A stretch of 64,000 nucleotides of DNA from Lichtheimia corymbifera B2541. Lineage: Eukaryota > Mucoromycota > Mucoromycetes > Mucorales > Lichtheimiaceae. The stretch covers positions 275,915 through 339,914 of the forward strand of contig JNEU01000906.1 of NCBI GenBank assembly GCA_000697475.1. The letters are read 5' to 3'. A model generated the notes under the pieces. The model was not told the DNA's origin. It did not search any database and was given only the letters and a program-made list of their open reading frames with translations. Shown here one piece after another: positions 35,713 through 47,188 of the stretch. The position numbers and the translations under genes were made by a program. Numbering within the stretch: the first letter of the stretch is position 1; each line of letters opens with the position of its first letter.

Positions 35713-36534
35713 TGGGTTCCTTGGCACATTTCGAACGTGATGTCTGGTTTGGCCATCAACTACGCCTTAATACAAGCAATCTTTACCTGGTTGAGCTGCG
35801 ATGGGAAATGACCAAGGAAGTAGCTGACCGAGGCCCAAATTGGAAAAGGTTGCATAAAGCAGCGATCACACGGCTCTTTTCAGCAACGTATTGGCTTTGC
35901 AATGGTTGTGGATGGATGGGTGTAACCAAGCGCAGTGGTAGGGTGACCCTGAAATGTCACTTTGATTACTTGGCATGCTTCCAGTAAGAGGAAGGAAGGA
36001 TCATATCAAGTGGCTACAGCTGAGAATGATGATCGATTGGAATGGGATCGACGAGAGGGCTTTGTATATGACGAAGGTAGATTTACAGCCATCGATGATA
36101 TTTGGAATACTCGAGTCAGCGCACTAAGCAGCTATTTTACGATCATGGATGAGGTGTTTACATAATATCGACACGCAACAAAAGAAGGTAAATGAAGGGA
36201 TTTGTACATACGAGAACGAGGAGCCATTGCACTTACTGCTGCATTTTTCAACGCAGACCAATACCGATGCATGTTACCATGATGGATCAACAACAATGCC
36301 ACAGCTTACAGATTTAATCTCATGGAATATGGGCATACGCGATGTCCAGTCAAGTCTTATGATATGCACGCTATTTCCCGCATTACCATGGTGATAAGGA
36401 AAACAGCAATCGAAGATATCGAGAGGAGGGAAAAGGGTACCAAAGATCTTCGCGGCATCATACTGTATATACCCAAGAAGGAATCAGTATCAGCTCAAGG
36501 GGGTTGGAACGGTAAGAAGGTCCCATTCGATTGA
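35703..36534 (+). pseudogene. Decayed protein-coding gene, frameshifted
   Basis: A reading frame that looks protein-like is broken at least twice. First part (35703-35987) contains LYLVELRWEMTKEVADRGPN and a Cys pair WLCNGCGWMG, resembling an F-box protein with a zinc-binding motif. It continues in another frame with EWDRREGFVYDEGRFTAIDD (36030-36165), moves to a third with YENEEPLHLLLHF and DACYHDGST, then returns with NNATAYRFNLMEYGHTRCPV (36290-36360). The last change, between HDGST and NNATAYRF, has no intron around it, so it is a real frameshift. Function unknown; F-box similarity is weak. It directly follows repeat copy A, which may have damaged or carried it. Confidence 0.5.
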
Positions 36535-36751
36535 ATGGAATAACTAAGCTCATCTTTCCTATCGTTTGTAGCTCAGTTGGGCGAATAGCTAGCTATTATT
36601 ACGCTACTGTAATGTAATTTGAAATCAAGATTATTATACAAGATGAACATGAAAGGTTTATTTTTCACAAATGCAAAAGTATCAAGGGAGGGATGATGGG
36701 GGATAATGTAACTATGAGGGAAGGGGGATATCGTTTTTTTGTTTTTCATTA

Positions 36752-38292
36752 TTATTCACAAGTGAAATCGTCATCAAAGTTTGCAAATTCGAACCAGCCA
36801 TTATCGGATTGATCTTGCTGTGCATTAGTGACGATTGACGACGGGGTCATTAAACCAATTTCTTCTTCTGGAAGCGTCAATGGATCCGAAAACAACAGGG
36901 AGGGTGGTAAATCAGACAAATTCCACGGTGAAGTATCCTCAGTGACTGGAAGCATGGGCCACCAATTTGGATCTTGCATATCTGTAGTGGGCACAAGTAC
37001 CGGTGTCGTTTGTTCTTCTTGCTGTTGTTGTTCCATCTTGACGACTGGAGGTGGAGGAGGAGAGCAACGAGGACATGAGAATGATTCATGCGTGGTGATT
37101 TCAACACATGCTGTATGGAACCAACAATCACAAGTATCACAAAGGACCATGGGCTTTTCAATATCCTGCCGATCACAAATGCAATTGATGGTAGCTTTGC
37201 AACGTTGAAGATGGTACATCAATCCGCTTCGGTTCTTGTATCGTTTGTTGCATGGTTGACAAGCAAATGGATGCGTTGTGGCTAATCGTTACATATAAGT
37301 AAAAAAAAAAAGCAAAAGAAAAAAGGCCAAAAAAGTCTTTTACCATCTTCTGATTTGATCTTGTTGGACTTTTTGGCAGCGTTGGAGGTGGCCGGTCGTT
37401 TGCGTTTTTTGCTATTTGCAGGAGAAGGTGGTGGAGTGACAGCCACGGAGAGTTTACCGGAATCATCAGTGACGAGTCTGACATTGTTACGCAGAGAAGT
37501 TGCTGCTGCTGCGGATGATCCTGGTGCACGGCGTTGACGTGGTTGGAATGTAAGATTCTTTCCATTGCCGACAGTGACTGGAAGCGTGGATTGATGTCGT
37601 TTATGAGACAGGGTAATCTTTTGACGCATCATCATAGTAAAAGGCCAAGAGTCATCGCTTTCGGTCTTGAGTTGTGCATAGAGTGGATCATTACGACCAT
37701 CATCATTGGCTTCGAGTGCAGCAATCAATCGAAACTTGGCTTGCGAAAGACGCACCTTGAGCAATTCACTCAAACATTTGACATTATCATGATTCAAATC
37801 ACCCAATGAAGGAGCACCAGGCCATATATCAAAGCATGTCTGAAAGAGTTGAGGTTTTGGTGTATGAAAAGAAGGGAGCGTAGTTGATGGTATAGGACAT
37901 TTGGGTTGTTTCTGTTGAAGTCGACTACGTTTGCGAGGGGAAGGGCTGTAAAGTACAGGTAAAGCTGGCTTGGAGGGCGATGTATGGGGTGATGGTAAAG
38001 GTTGCTTTGGATCAATACGACGACTCATCAATCGAAGCTGTTCAGGTGACATGCGTTTGCGTCTTTGTTGAATCTTGGGCTTGATTGTTGTAGTACGTGT
38101 AGAAGAAGGAGGAGGAGACAATGAATTCAAAGGTGATACATCACCAAGAGCATTGGATAATCGACATCTTGCAGCCCCTGCACTTGGCATGTTTTCTAAA
38201 TCATCAACACCTCTTTCACCAAGGCTGCCAGAGTGCTTCTCCACTATACGGAGGTCATCAGGTCGATTGTCAAGCGATGCGAGTGCTGCCAT
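36752..38292 (-). CDS. Nuclear protein with Whi5-type motif plus DPF-like C2H2 and PHD fingers
   Basis: Two exons, 38292-37344 and 37281-36752 (492 aa). N-terminal 150 residues are Ser/Pro/Arg-rich with several SP/TP sites. Around residue 190 is LSELLKVRLSQAKFRLI, resembling the GTB motif of Whi5/Nrm1 (K-x-R-L-x2-A-x2-K/R-L), which binds G1/S transcription factors. A basic, nuclear-localisation-like stretch ends exon 1. Exon 2 encodes a C2H2-like finger (CQPCNKRYKNRSGLMYHLQ), very like the DPF/requiem finger KRYKNRPGL, directly followed by a PHD finger (CICDRQDIEKPMVLCDTC ... FHTAC ... CPRC). The tail is acidic and ends DFDDDFTCE. Likely a chromatin reader and transcription regulator. PHD call strong; Whi5 motif is a visual match. 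Confidence 0.8.
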
Positions 38293-39660
38293 TTTTCTAG
38301 ACAAGTCAACGCGCCATTAGAACATGACACAAGAAGCAGATTGACATGGGGAAGAGGACATGGGTTGAGCAGGGGACAACATACTTTGGGTAGACTTTGG
38401 GAGTAGCAAGCATGGCGAGAAACCACACAAAAGACAAGTGAGGAGTGTGTGAGTGTGTGTGAGAGAGAAAACAACGCGCCGAGACGGCTTCTTCCAAGGA
38501 CTCTCCTTTTTAAATCGACAAATTTTGAAAGCACAGCTACACACGCACCCAACTCAGTTTTGTTTTCGCCGCTTAACGGAATAACAATAGATAGAGAGAG
38601 AGAGAGAGAGAGGCAGAGAGTATTGGGTCTGGAGCATGTTGTATGCAATGGCGATATGCGGTATCATCTTGTATATGAATGACGTTAAATCTTGGACAGC
38701 ACACTACTCTCACTCTCACACATACAAATATTAAGCATGCATGCAGGGTTTGCATACTTGTTAGTTGACCTGTGCACTACTACGAATATTAGTCTTCCTT
38801 GCCTCACACACCATGTTGTATCGTTTTCATTCCCATCAACCATAAATTTACGTAGTTACTACTATGATTCTATCTTAATCACTTGGATGCTGCCTCTCGT
38901 CATTGTTGATCTTGGATCAGAAAAAGAATCATGCAAAAAGGGGGAGATCTTCTGCTTGTCCCTGGCTACTCGTCAATTCAATCAGTCCTTTTTGAAATAG
39001 TTTGCCGCTGTTGCACATGTGTATATTACTGTAATGCGCAGCAGCTATTAAACCAAAATGCCCTCCTACATTGCTACTAAATCCAAAGCTACTGCAATAT
39101 CTAGTCTTGACGTGCAGTGGCATACATGGGATCCATCCATCATCATCATTCATGGACTGCCGTGGTTTATATATACAATAACCCCACCATCATTCATTTC
39201 GGTGATTCATATCCAATGGTTTAGGTTGGTTAGCACATTGTGTAAAAGTGTAACACTGATGTTGATCTCTCTTGCATCACCACCAAAAAGTTGGTGGCAC
39301 CATGATGTGTGTTGTGTATATGTTTGTTGTTATTGTATTGCATGTATTGCTGCGTAAAACAAGTAGAATACATATCAAATGACGATTACTATTCATTGTT
39401 ATGATGAAGGAGAAAATAAGCACATGTTTATAAAAATGAAGCATATGTTATATAACATGAGAAGATTGAAATGAATGCATTGACAGTGAAATTATCGGGA
39501 AAACCGGATTCGGAATTGCCGTGACGTTAAGAGTTTGGGAAGGGTCCGGACAATCCAAGGTCCGGTGGGAGTTGTGCGAGGCAGCGTTGGGAGGGGAGTG
39601 TCTTGGTAGAGGAGGTAGGTGGCCCAAAGATTGCCTCCCCCTCTTTCATATCGGTTCGCG
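38293..39660. other. Intergenic, divergent promoters
   Basis: 1.37 kb between divergent genes. GA/CT-rich low complexity at 38440-38620, including (AG)n at 38592-38612. The right end is the eL42 promoter (see separate entry). No supported ORF. Confidence 0.5.
39515..39570 (+). promoter_or_regulatory. Candidate ribosomal-protein promoter element
   Basis: Two GGTCCGG copies at 39543-39549 and 39559-39565, about 100 bp before the eL42 start, plus a nearby CCGGATTCGG. The first extends to the palindrome TCCGGA. The paired spacing suggests factor binding, but only by position and repetition. Confidence 0.25.
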
Positions 39661-40143
39661 ATGGTACGAATAAATCAGCAACAAGATATACAGAAAAAGG
39701 ATTAAAGGATGGATGGATGACCTGGATTGACTAATGGATGGATGGATTGGATAATTTCAGGTTAACATTCCCAAGACCAGAAACACCTTCTGCAAGGGCA
39801 AGAAGTGCAGAAAGCACACTCCCCACAAGGTCACCCAGTACAAGACTGGTAAGGCCTCTCTCTATGCCCAGGGTAAGAGACGTTACGACCGTAAGCAATC
39901 CGGTTATGGTGGTCAAACCAAGCCCGTTTTCCACAAGAAGGCAAAGACTACCAAGAAGATCGTCCTTCGTCTTGAATGCACTGGTAAATTGTTATACATT
40001 TATTATTCGACTCATTATCAGGTGAACTAAACTACGGAATGTATCTAGCCTGCAAGTACAAGATGCAACTTCCTATCAAGCGCTGCAAGCACTTTGAGTT
40101 GGGTGGTGACAAGAAGACTAAGGGTGCCGCTCTCGTCTTCTAA
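39661..40143 (+). CDS. RPL42: 60S ribosomal protein eL42 (L44)
   Basis: Small zinc-binding protein of the large ribosomal subunit, near the E site. Exons 39661-39663 (just the ATG), 39761-39983 and 40049-40143 give 106 aa, exactly the eukaryotic length. Sequence begins [20 protein letters not shown] and includes [40 protein letters not shown] and ends [10 protein letters not shown]; the four zinc cysteines (CKGKKC region and CTAC/CKH) are present. An intron immediately after the start codon is common in fungal ribosomal protein genes. Proline at the position after GGQTKPVF is the residue known to decide cycloheximide sensitivity in yeasts. Confidence 0.97.
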
Positions 40144-40213
40144 GCTCGTTAATCATACGTCGCGACAGAATAAACTTCAGCTTGATCCAAAAAAAAAAGT
40201 TCCATGTTTTTAT

Positions 40214-41579
40214 TTAGTCGTAACGAGTGGGATCCCATTCGGTCACAAAGTATTCATCAAACTTATCCAACTGCTTCATATCCTCCTCGCTGATCTCAAA
40301 GTCAAACACTTGGGCGTTGCTTTCAATGCGTTCCTTGTGTACTGATTTAGGCAATGGCACATATCCATGTTGGATGGACCTAAGATAAGGAGTATATATA
40401 TGAGTAAGAGAGATAACGTGAAAAGAGAGAGATTGCATCCATTACCAGCGAATCAAGATTTGAGCAGTTGTCTTGTTGTATTTCTTGGCTATTGCCACCA
40501 AACGATCATCCTTGAGCTTCTCACCCATGGTCAGTGGAGAAAACTGAAAACAACCAATGAATGTTAACTGTACAGCAGTCAATAGTCATCATCAGCCATG
40601 TAATCCTTACAGCTTCCAGCAGGATACCATGCTCCTTGCAAAACTTTTCAATCTCGGTACGAGCAAGATAAGGTGAGATCTGTTGACAATGGTTAGAATG
40701 ACATATCATGCATTTGGTCGACTTGCTACTTGCCTCAATTTGATTCACTGCAGGCTTGACAGTGCAGACTTCAAGCAATTCCTTGAGATGATGGATACCA
40801 TAGTTACTGACACCTGTTTTCTCCCTCTTGGATGAATACGTTTTGTTTGGTGATGATGATCATGCTTACCAATGCTCTTGACCTTGCCCGACTTTTGGAT
40901 CTCTTCCAAGGCTTTCCAACTTTCGAGACGTAGCTTCTTGCCAGGGGAGGGGCTATGGACCAAATAGAGATCGATGTAATCAAGGCCTAGCGCTGTGATG
41001 CTCTTTTCAAAGGCTGCTTTGGCTTCTTGATAACCCTGCGATGTATCCCACAACTTTGTAGTGACAAAGATCTAATAAATGCATGGTTAAAATCCGTTTT
41101 ATATATGGAACCATTTGCTATACCTCGTCACGTGGGACGTTGCTAAGAAATTGATGATAACCATGTCTTAGATAAGATAATGCATATGGCATGAAACACC
41201 TTACGTTTTCTTGAGAGCATCACCAACGCTCTTTTCGTTTTCATAAATAGTAGCAGTATCGATATGACGATAACCAGCCTATGAACGCATGCCAATGGTA
41301 GGTTAGTTGAAGCATGGGGGGCGGTTGCCATGGCATGCAGCAACTTACATCAAGTGCCCAAAGGACCGCTTGTTCAGTCTCTTTCCCAGGTCTGGTATTG
41401 TAGACACCAAAGCCAACCAAAGGAATGGCATTGCCGTCGTTCAAGAGTCGTCTACTAGCGAGGCCGTTCATACGTGAAAAAAGTGTACGTGTTCGATTCA
41501 TGGAAACGCGACGCCGGATAATGCCGTGTTGATTTACCGCCGTTTCCCTTTCTCCCAATAAAATCCGCAATTGACTCAT
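40214..41579 (-). CDS. Aldo/keto reductase
   Basis: NADPH-dependent carbonyl reductase of the AKR superfamily. Eight exons: 41579-41349, 41278-41205, 41142-41124 (19 nt), 41071-40870, 40813-40734, 40679-40611, 40543-40446, 40379-40214 (312 aa). The tetrad is intact: Asp in GYRHIDTA, Tyr in IYENEKSVG, Lys in IFVTTKLWD, His in [10 protein letters not shown]. Cofactor region [20 protein letters not shown] is present. Intron 5 uses a GC donor (GAG/GCAAGT). The first 45 residues are Arg-rich with few acids (REILLG-like start, then [20 protein letters not shown]) and may be a mitochondrial leader; a start at the second Met near 41501 would remove part of it. Substrate unknown. Stop is 70 bp from the convergent eL42 stop. 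Confidence 0.92.
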
Positions 41580-42522
41580 CGTTTAATTCTCCACCCAAAC
41601 AGTTTTACGTACAAGTAACGTATGCACTTTGTCATCAAGGGTTGCTGTACAGCTACGGCTTGCTCACTACTATCATCGTAATACACACTTCGCTGGCAAC
41701 AATAATGCAAGGCTATTAATCTCATGATATCCGTCGCTATAGAAACCTGCAATCCCTTTTTTGGCAACATCCACGTCCACATATCTAATATAAAAAAGAT
41801 GCCGTCGCCCATGCTTTTATTCGCGTGCATACAGTATCTTTCTTTCCAACATCACACTCTTTGATTTCTGGCTGCTTTTAAGGTCCCAGTAAATGTGAGT
41901 ATGTACCATGTGGATGATAGTTTGTGAGCGATCCATGTACTAATACTTGTGATGATCTTTAGATTTGCTTCATTGTCACTGGAGTCATTGTTGCACTTGG
42001 ATCTTTTCATGAGGTAAAACCTGGTTATCTTGCTTAACGAAACAGCAACATCAGCATGCGAGGTCTCCCACCGCCTAAGCTAGTTTCGCCGCAAAACGCA
42101 ATCTCAAACTAGCGGTAAAAGCAGCTTTAGGAATAAAACATTGATTGAAGGATTGTCTATCGTGTATTATGAATGGTTGATTGTATCAAAGTCAAAAGCA
42201 AGGGGAAAGGGTGTATGATATAATTAAGTGCATTATTCCTCATCTTGAGATCTTTCTCTACTAGAGATCATCTTCTTCTTCTTGTGAGTGAATCCAATAC
42301 ATAAAATCCTTTATAGCCGGGCTTCATCTTGATAGCTTGCTGTATGCATAATCGAGCATTCGGCTTAATCCCATGTCAATCCCACTATGTCTGAGTCAAC
42401 TCAGGTGACACATACTCGATGCGTGCGTTGAAAAGCATTTCGGCTACCTTTCCTTTCATCTCTTGTTCCCTTCCCTCCCTCTCTTTCCCTCTTGCACACA
42501 CACCAACCTCTTTCAGCGATAA
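41580..42522. other. Divergent intergenic region
   Basis: 943 bp between the reductase and TSC1 starts. Contains the second copy of a short dispersed repeat (41921-41990) and an 8-bp inverted repeat GCTAGTTT/AAACTAGC near 42075-42117. No gene seen. Confidence 0.45.
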
Positions 42523-45500
42523 ATGGTAACGCTTCGCGATATACAGCGTTCAATAAGCCATGCCATTCGCACAGCCACAGCTGAATCGGACGGTCAAGCA
42601 ACTTTGGACGAAATCGACGAGTATTTGGTGCAGCAATCTGACAACTCCAATCCAGGCACTTCAGCATCGACCACTGCTACAGCCGAAACAGCGGCCATTG
42701 ATCGATTGTCAAACGAACTTGTTCAGACATGTCAGTCCCAGATTCTCTCGCACAAGCTGGTCAATGTCGTGTCAGCCAAACCTGAAGCTCAACGAGTGCA
42801 TAATCAACACTACCTGATCCTTCGCTTTGTTCGGCAACTTTTGCCTGTTTTACAGCCTCGACGTGTGTGTAACGACTGGTGGAAACCTATCTTGATGCCG
42901 ATATTGCAGACGACATCGTATATCGACAAGGTGAAGAACGAAGCAAAGAGTATCGTCACTGAAAGCATGGTGCTCGACTCGAGTGATGAGTTTGTTCGCA
43001 TGATCGTCAATGAGTATCTTGCATGGTCCGAAAACCATCACAAACGCGAAGTGGATCTACTGGAGCAGTCTTATGAGCAGGATGAAACAACGCAACTTCG
43101 CCAACAACATCAAGCATTATTGGATCTGGAGCAGGATGAATGGTCAAAGAATCTTGTATCTGTACTCTTAAGCTATGGAGCATCCGAGACCAAGGTACTT
43201 TTGTGGCTATCAGCAAATCATTCGTGATATTGATATTTTCTTTTCTTCCTCAGCGTCTTTTCATGATGTTGAATGATTACTTCCTTTCCAGCAAACATCG
43301 TCTTCAAATCGTGTACTTGTTGAGCGAATTCCTCTTACGCAAGGTTGGTATAGTGACGAGGAGAGCGTTTCCATGGAAAAAGTTGCTAATCTCTGGATAC
43401 AGCGTACGCATTTGCATGAAATCTTGGAGACCGAACTCTTTACTTCTATGCTGAAATCACTCATGGTGAGTCTTTTCATCCAAGGTGCTTATCCTATGGA
43501 GCAATATCACTGAGCAATATTTTTTTTCGCTAGTACGACAATTCTACAACCTTGATCGCCATTTCTGTGACCAACCTGATTATGCTCCTCCCTCGTATGT
43601 GTACATCGTTGCCACCATACCTTCCACAACTATTCTATATCTTTGCGAGAGCACTTTGCTGGGATCAACTACGTGATTTACGTCAAAAGCAAGGCATTAC
43701 AAAGGAAGAAGAACCCAAAAGCAGCAGCACATCGGCGACACGGAAAGCAGCGGATGGATGGGATTGTGCTGGTAAATATCTGTTTACTAGTCAAATGCTA
43801 TACAACAAGTAACATGATCTGCTTTTTTTAGATTATACCTTTTCGAAACTATCAGCACCCCCTTCCAATCCGCAAACGGGCCCTTTCTTTACGTCTCTCT
43901 ATGGTCTTTATCCATGTAACTTTTTAAAGTTCCTTCACAAGCCATATGCGTACTTTGAGGAGAACAAATTTGATATACCTGAAGAATTCGATGAAGAAAC
44001 ATTCCGCACGCGTACAATTGTAAGTGATCTTCTTTGATGCATCTTTATCACAACTTGATGAGTAACCAATCCAACCATAGGCACAAGTCTCCCGGCATAT
44101 GTTACATCCAAGCTTGGTGACCATGGATACGGAGAGTGAGCTGACCGACCGATCAAGGTGGATGAAAATGGAACCGCCCGATGTGATAGCGCAAATCATG
44201 AGCTTGGATTTGACCAATGCTGCATCACGTGTGGCGTTCAGCACTGGCAAGGATCAAAAACGAGAACAACAAGAGGATTTGCTTGATGAATCGGTGTGGG
44301 CTCACACAGAGAATGTATCCGAAGACGATCAGCAGTATACCCAACAACCTCCTCCTCCTCATGATGAAGAAGACAAACCATCACATGATGAACCACCCAC
44401 AGCCACAGTGCAAGTCGACCTTGGCAACGATTCATTAATGGCCCGTGACAGGCGTTCCAACAAGGCGATCAAGAATATTTTGGATATGCATCAAGCATTG
44501 AGGAGCGGCACTGAAGTATTGATCGGCGATGATGTATGGGTACGTTAATTATATCCACGTTATGGGATGATGAAAAAACCAACACTTCAATTCATAAAGG
44601 ATGCTGGCCTTGAATCTTTTGCATCACCATCTCCCTCGACATCAACATCACCTGTTATTGCAGACCCTATCACGCTTACAGTATCAGCAGCGACAGCAGA
44701 CGAGCTCCGTGCAAACCATGGCAACACGTCCGAGACATCTCTGGCATCTTCAAACATATCCCCTGAAACAAGGCTTTTGATTGCTGCTCTCAAGCGTGAG
44801 GTCTTACTGCTAAGAAACGAGCTCAATTTTGAATTGTTTGTCAAGCAACAACACCTTCAACACATGGGTCGTTTGCATCGAGAACACATGGTTGATAGCT
44901 CAGTCGAAGCTGAACGACAACGCACAGTAAGTCATGATAAAAGTCACATGATAAAAGTCTCTCATGGATGATCGAATAGTATAACGCAACACGAATGCTG
45001 CGAGCGCAACTCAAGCAAGCTACAGCAGCCCTGAACAAGCTCAAGACTGAATCTGCACGCACAAAGCAAAAGCACGTCAATTGGGAGAATGAACAATCCG
45101 AGAAGCTACGTGGTTATCGAGAAGCACGCAAAAAGTGGCAAGCCGACATGGAAGAGGCGAGACAAAAACTCCAGGAATATGAAAAAGCAGCTGAAGCTCG
45201 AAGTGCAGAACTCCTTGAAGCTCAAAAGCGGTAAGTATCATGGGGTGTTATGATTCAGTACGTTACTGACATGCGTTTGTGATAGTGTATTCGAATTGGA
45301 GAGCGAGCTCAAAACGCACGAGCCATTATTAGAGAAGGCGGAAGAAAACGAGCATCGTGTAATGCAGTTGACCAAGCAAATGCTATTATGGTAAGTAGGA
45401 TTTTATGGTTTATCATGAACGCATGTATTGATTCTATTTCTTTAGGCAAGAAGACACCACCCATCTTGAAGAACAAAAAGAGTACATCAAGGGGCTCCTA

Positions 45501-45854
45501 TCTCAATGGCGCAGTATGGAAGAGCTCGTTGAAAGTTTGCAAGCGGAAAACCAAAAACTAAGTGCACGACAAAGGTAATGCGGAACGTCCTTGTGTGTTT
45601 ATGCCCAAAACTAAACATCCTATTTGCTTTTGTCAGTGAACTGGAAGCTGAACAAGATCGTTTAAAGGCCAAAATGGCCGAACAGCAAACCACATCCCCC
45701 AACAATGCACTCGAGGAGGACGAGAAGGTAACGTGGAACGTCACCATTGTTGAAACACCAGTCATTTAATGATTCTGTACAGGTTCAAAATCATTGCAAG
45801 AAGCAAGTTCAAGAACAACAGCAGATGATCAGCAAGCTGAAAGAAAGGATTGAA
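42523..45854 (+). CDS. TSC1: Hamartin (TSC1) homologue
   Basis: Scaffold of the TSC complex that restrains Rheb and TORC1. Exons 42523-43194, 43254-43343, 43403-43465, 43534-43771, 43832-44019, 44081-44539, 44600-44926, 44980-45230, 45286-45390, 45446-45574, 45637-45727, then from 45783. The N-terminal half is the helical hamartin core: RFVRQLLPVLQPRRVCNDWW, TLIAISVTNLIMLLPRMCTS and FFTSLYGLYPCNFLKFLHKP are typical. The second half has Gln/Pro-rich linkers and a long coiled coil (RAQLKQATAALNKLKTESAR onward). In the last exon read here the frame meets TGA at 45852-45854 just after KLKRKD; one base fewer in the preceding A run would instead continue the coiled coil through 45863 and a further exon 45929-45982. 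About 894 aa as read. Confidence 0.86.
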
Positions 45855-46826
45855 ACATTAGAGGTGAGGATGACGGATACAACAAGTCCAACCGGATACT
45901 AATCATTTATTTATATATCTACGAACAGATGGAGAGATTAGAATTGCTAGCAAAAGAAGAAAGGGACATTAAAGACGAGTGAGATATATACCTGTGTTTA
46001 CCAAAGCAAACGATGCGAAGGACTATGGTTTTTGATGGGAGGGATGTAAGCCGAATATCACCTTATAGGTTCAATGCAGTATTCGTTTTTATCAGGAACT
46101 GCATTTGGGGTTTGGATCTTTGAATGGAAGATGAGCTGTAAAGTACAATGTACATAGATATGTGGTTGTTCTAAAAGAAGGCTAGCGGCTCGAGTTGCTC
46201 GCTTCGCTTGTAACTTTTGATTTCTCATTGAACACTACCTATTGCATAACGACTCTATCTATGTTACCGATGCTTCCTCAGGAGTTGGACCTCATCGTTT
46301 GTGGGCATGTAATGTATTGCACTATAGGAAGATTTATGGTACATATGGCAAATACAAAGAGAACGGGTCTGATTGATTCAGTGTGTTTCGAACAAAGCCC
46401 ATATTCGATAGCGTAACTCATCTCGCTTTTTTGTGATTACATAAGATCCTGTAAGAGAGTTCGTTTAGCAGTATACGGGGGCTGATGAGTAGGATGATCA
46501 TACCGGAAAGCGGCAGAATCACATGACGTGCATAAACCATCAAGGCTTCACCTACATGATCACATAGCATCAGGTTCATACAGATAAAGCCCGCCGATGC
46601 ATACACGTCGTTATGTACACCGCACCTCTAACGTATGCCACCTCCCATGATCCTTCTATTATTACTTTTCATCTTGGATTTTGGTGAGAGAATTGCGGTT
46701 GTGAATCCTCGCTTGTGTATACGTTCATCATACATGCAAAATGAAACCAACGGAATTCAGCAAATAGGGTGGAAACATGCCTGTGATATGACAATAGCTT
46801 TATTCATTTGCTTCAGCTCGTGTAGC
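45855..46826. other. Intergenic region
   Basis: 972 bp after TSC1. The first 130 bp may be its true last exon (45929-45982). The rest holds only short frames without recognised similarity. Confidence 0.4.
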
Positions 46827-47188
46827 TTAATATCCGAGAGCCATAGGTATGACTTCATCCATCAATCGCTTGGCATCGTTGGGAACGGGTCCTTCGGCAG
46901 TGATTTTGGCGAGATCCTGGTTATTTGTTGCAAAGAAGGCCTTCAATTGGAGGGTGTCGACTTCACACGAAAAGCCTCTGTCGTTGTCTGCTGCACCACC
47001 AGATGTTAAATAAGTTTCTATTATAGTGGCTTCATCGTTTAATTCAAAAGATCAAATCTGCGTGTTGATATCGCCCTCGTCAACATCTGGCTTGTAATAT
47101 ACACGGACTTGGAAAGTGTCTATGGTTTGTTGATTAGTACAAACTCCAGGTACCAACATATGCAATATCAATGCTATCTACCTGACAT
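46827..47188 (-). pseudogene. Small PB1-like protein gene with in-frame stop
   Basis: A 7-nt first exon 47188-47182 (ATGTCAG) and a second exon 47119-46827 join across consensus splice sites into exactly 100 codons. The product starts MSDTFQVRVYYKPDVDEGD, meets TGA at 47054-47052 (codon 25) and then continues in the same frame with SFELNDEATIIETYL, a cysteine-containing middle and NDAKRLMDEVIPMALGY before TAA. The look of the first strand plus FELNDEA recalls PB1 domains (VKVYYK ... RRFEL), where the stop replaces what would often be Arg (CGA to TGA is one change). No intron can span so few bases. It is either a nonsense-mutated gene or a sequencing error; function only suggested. Confidence 0.45.

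Noticed and set aside
36565..36600. tRNA-like A box (TAGCTCAGTTGG)
   Set aside because: Matches a tRNA D-arm, but no anticodon arm, T-arm or B box follows and the acceptor ends do not pair. Not a tRNA gene; at most a relic.
46418..46606. Hydrophobic 62-codon minus-strand frame
   Set aside because: Has no ATG at its start and no upstream exon that could supply one.
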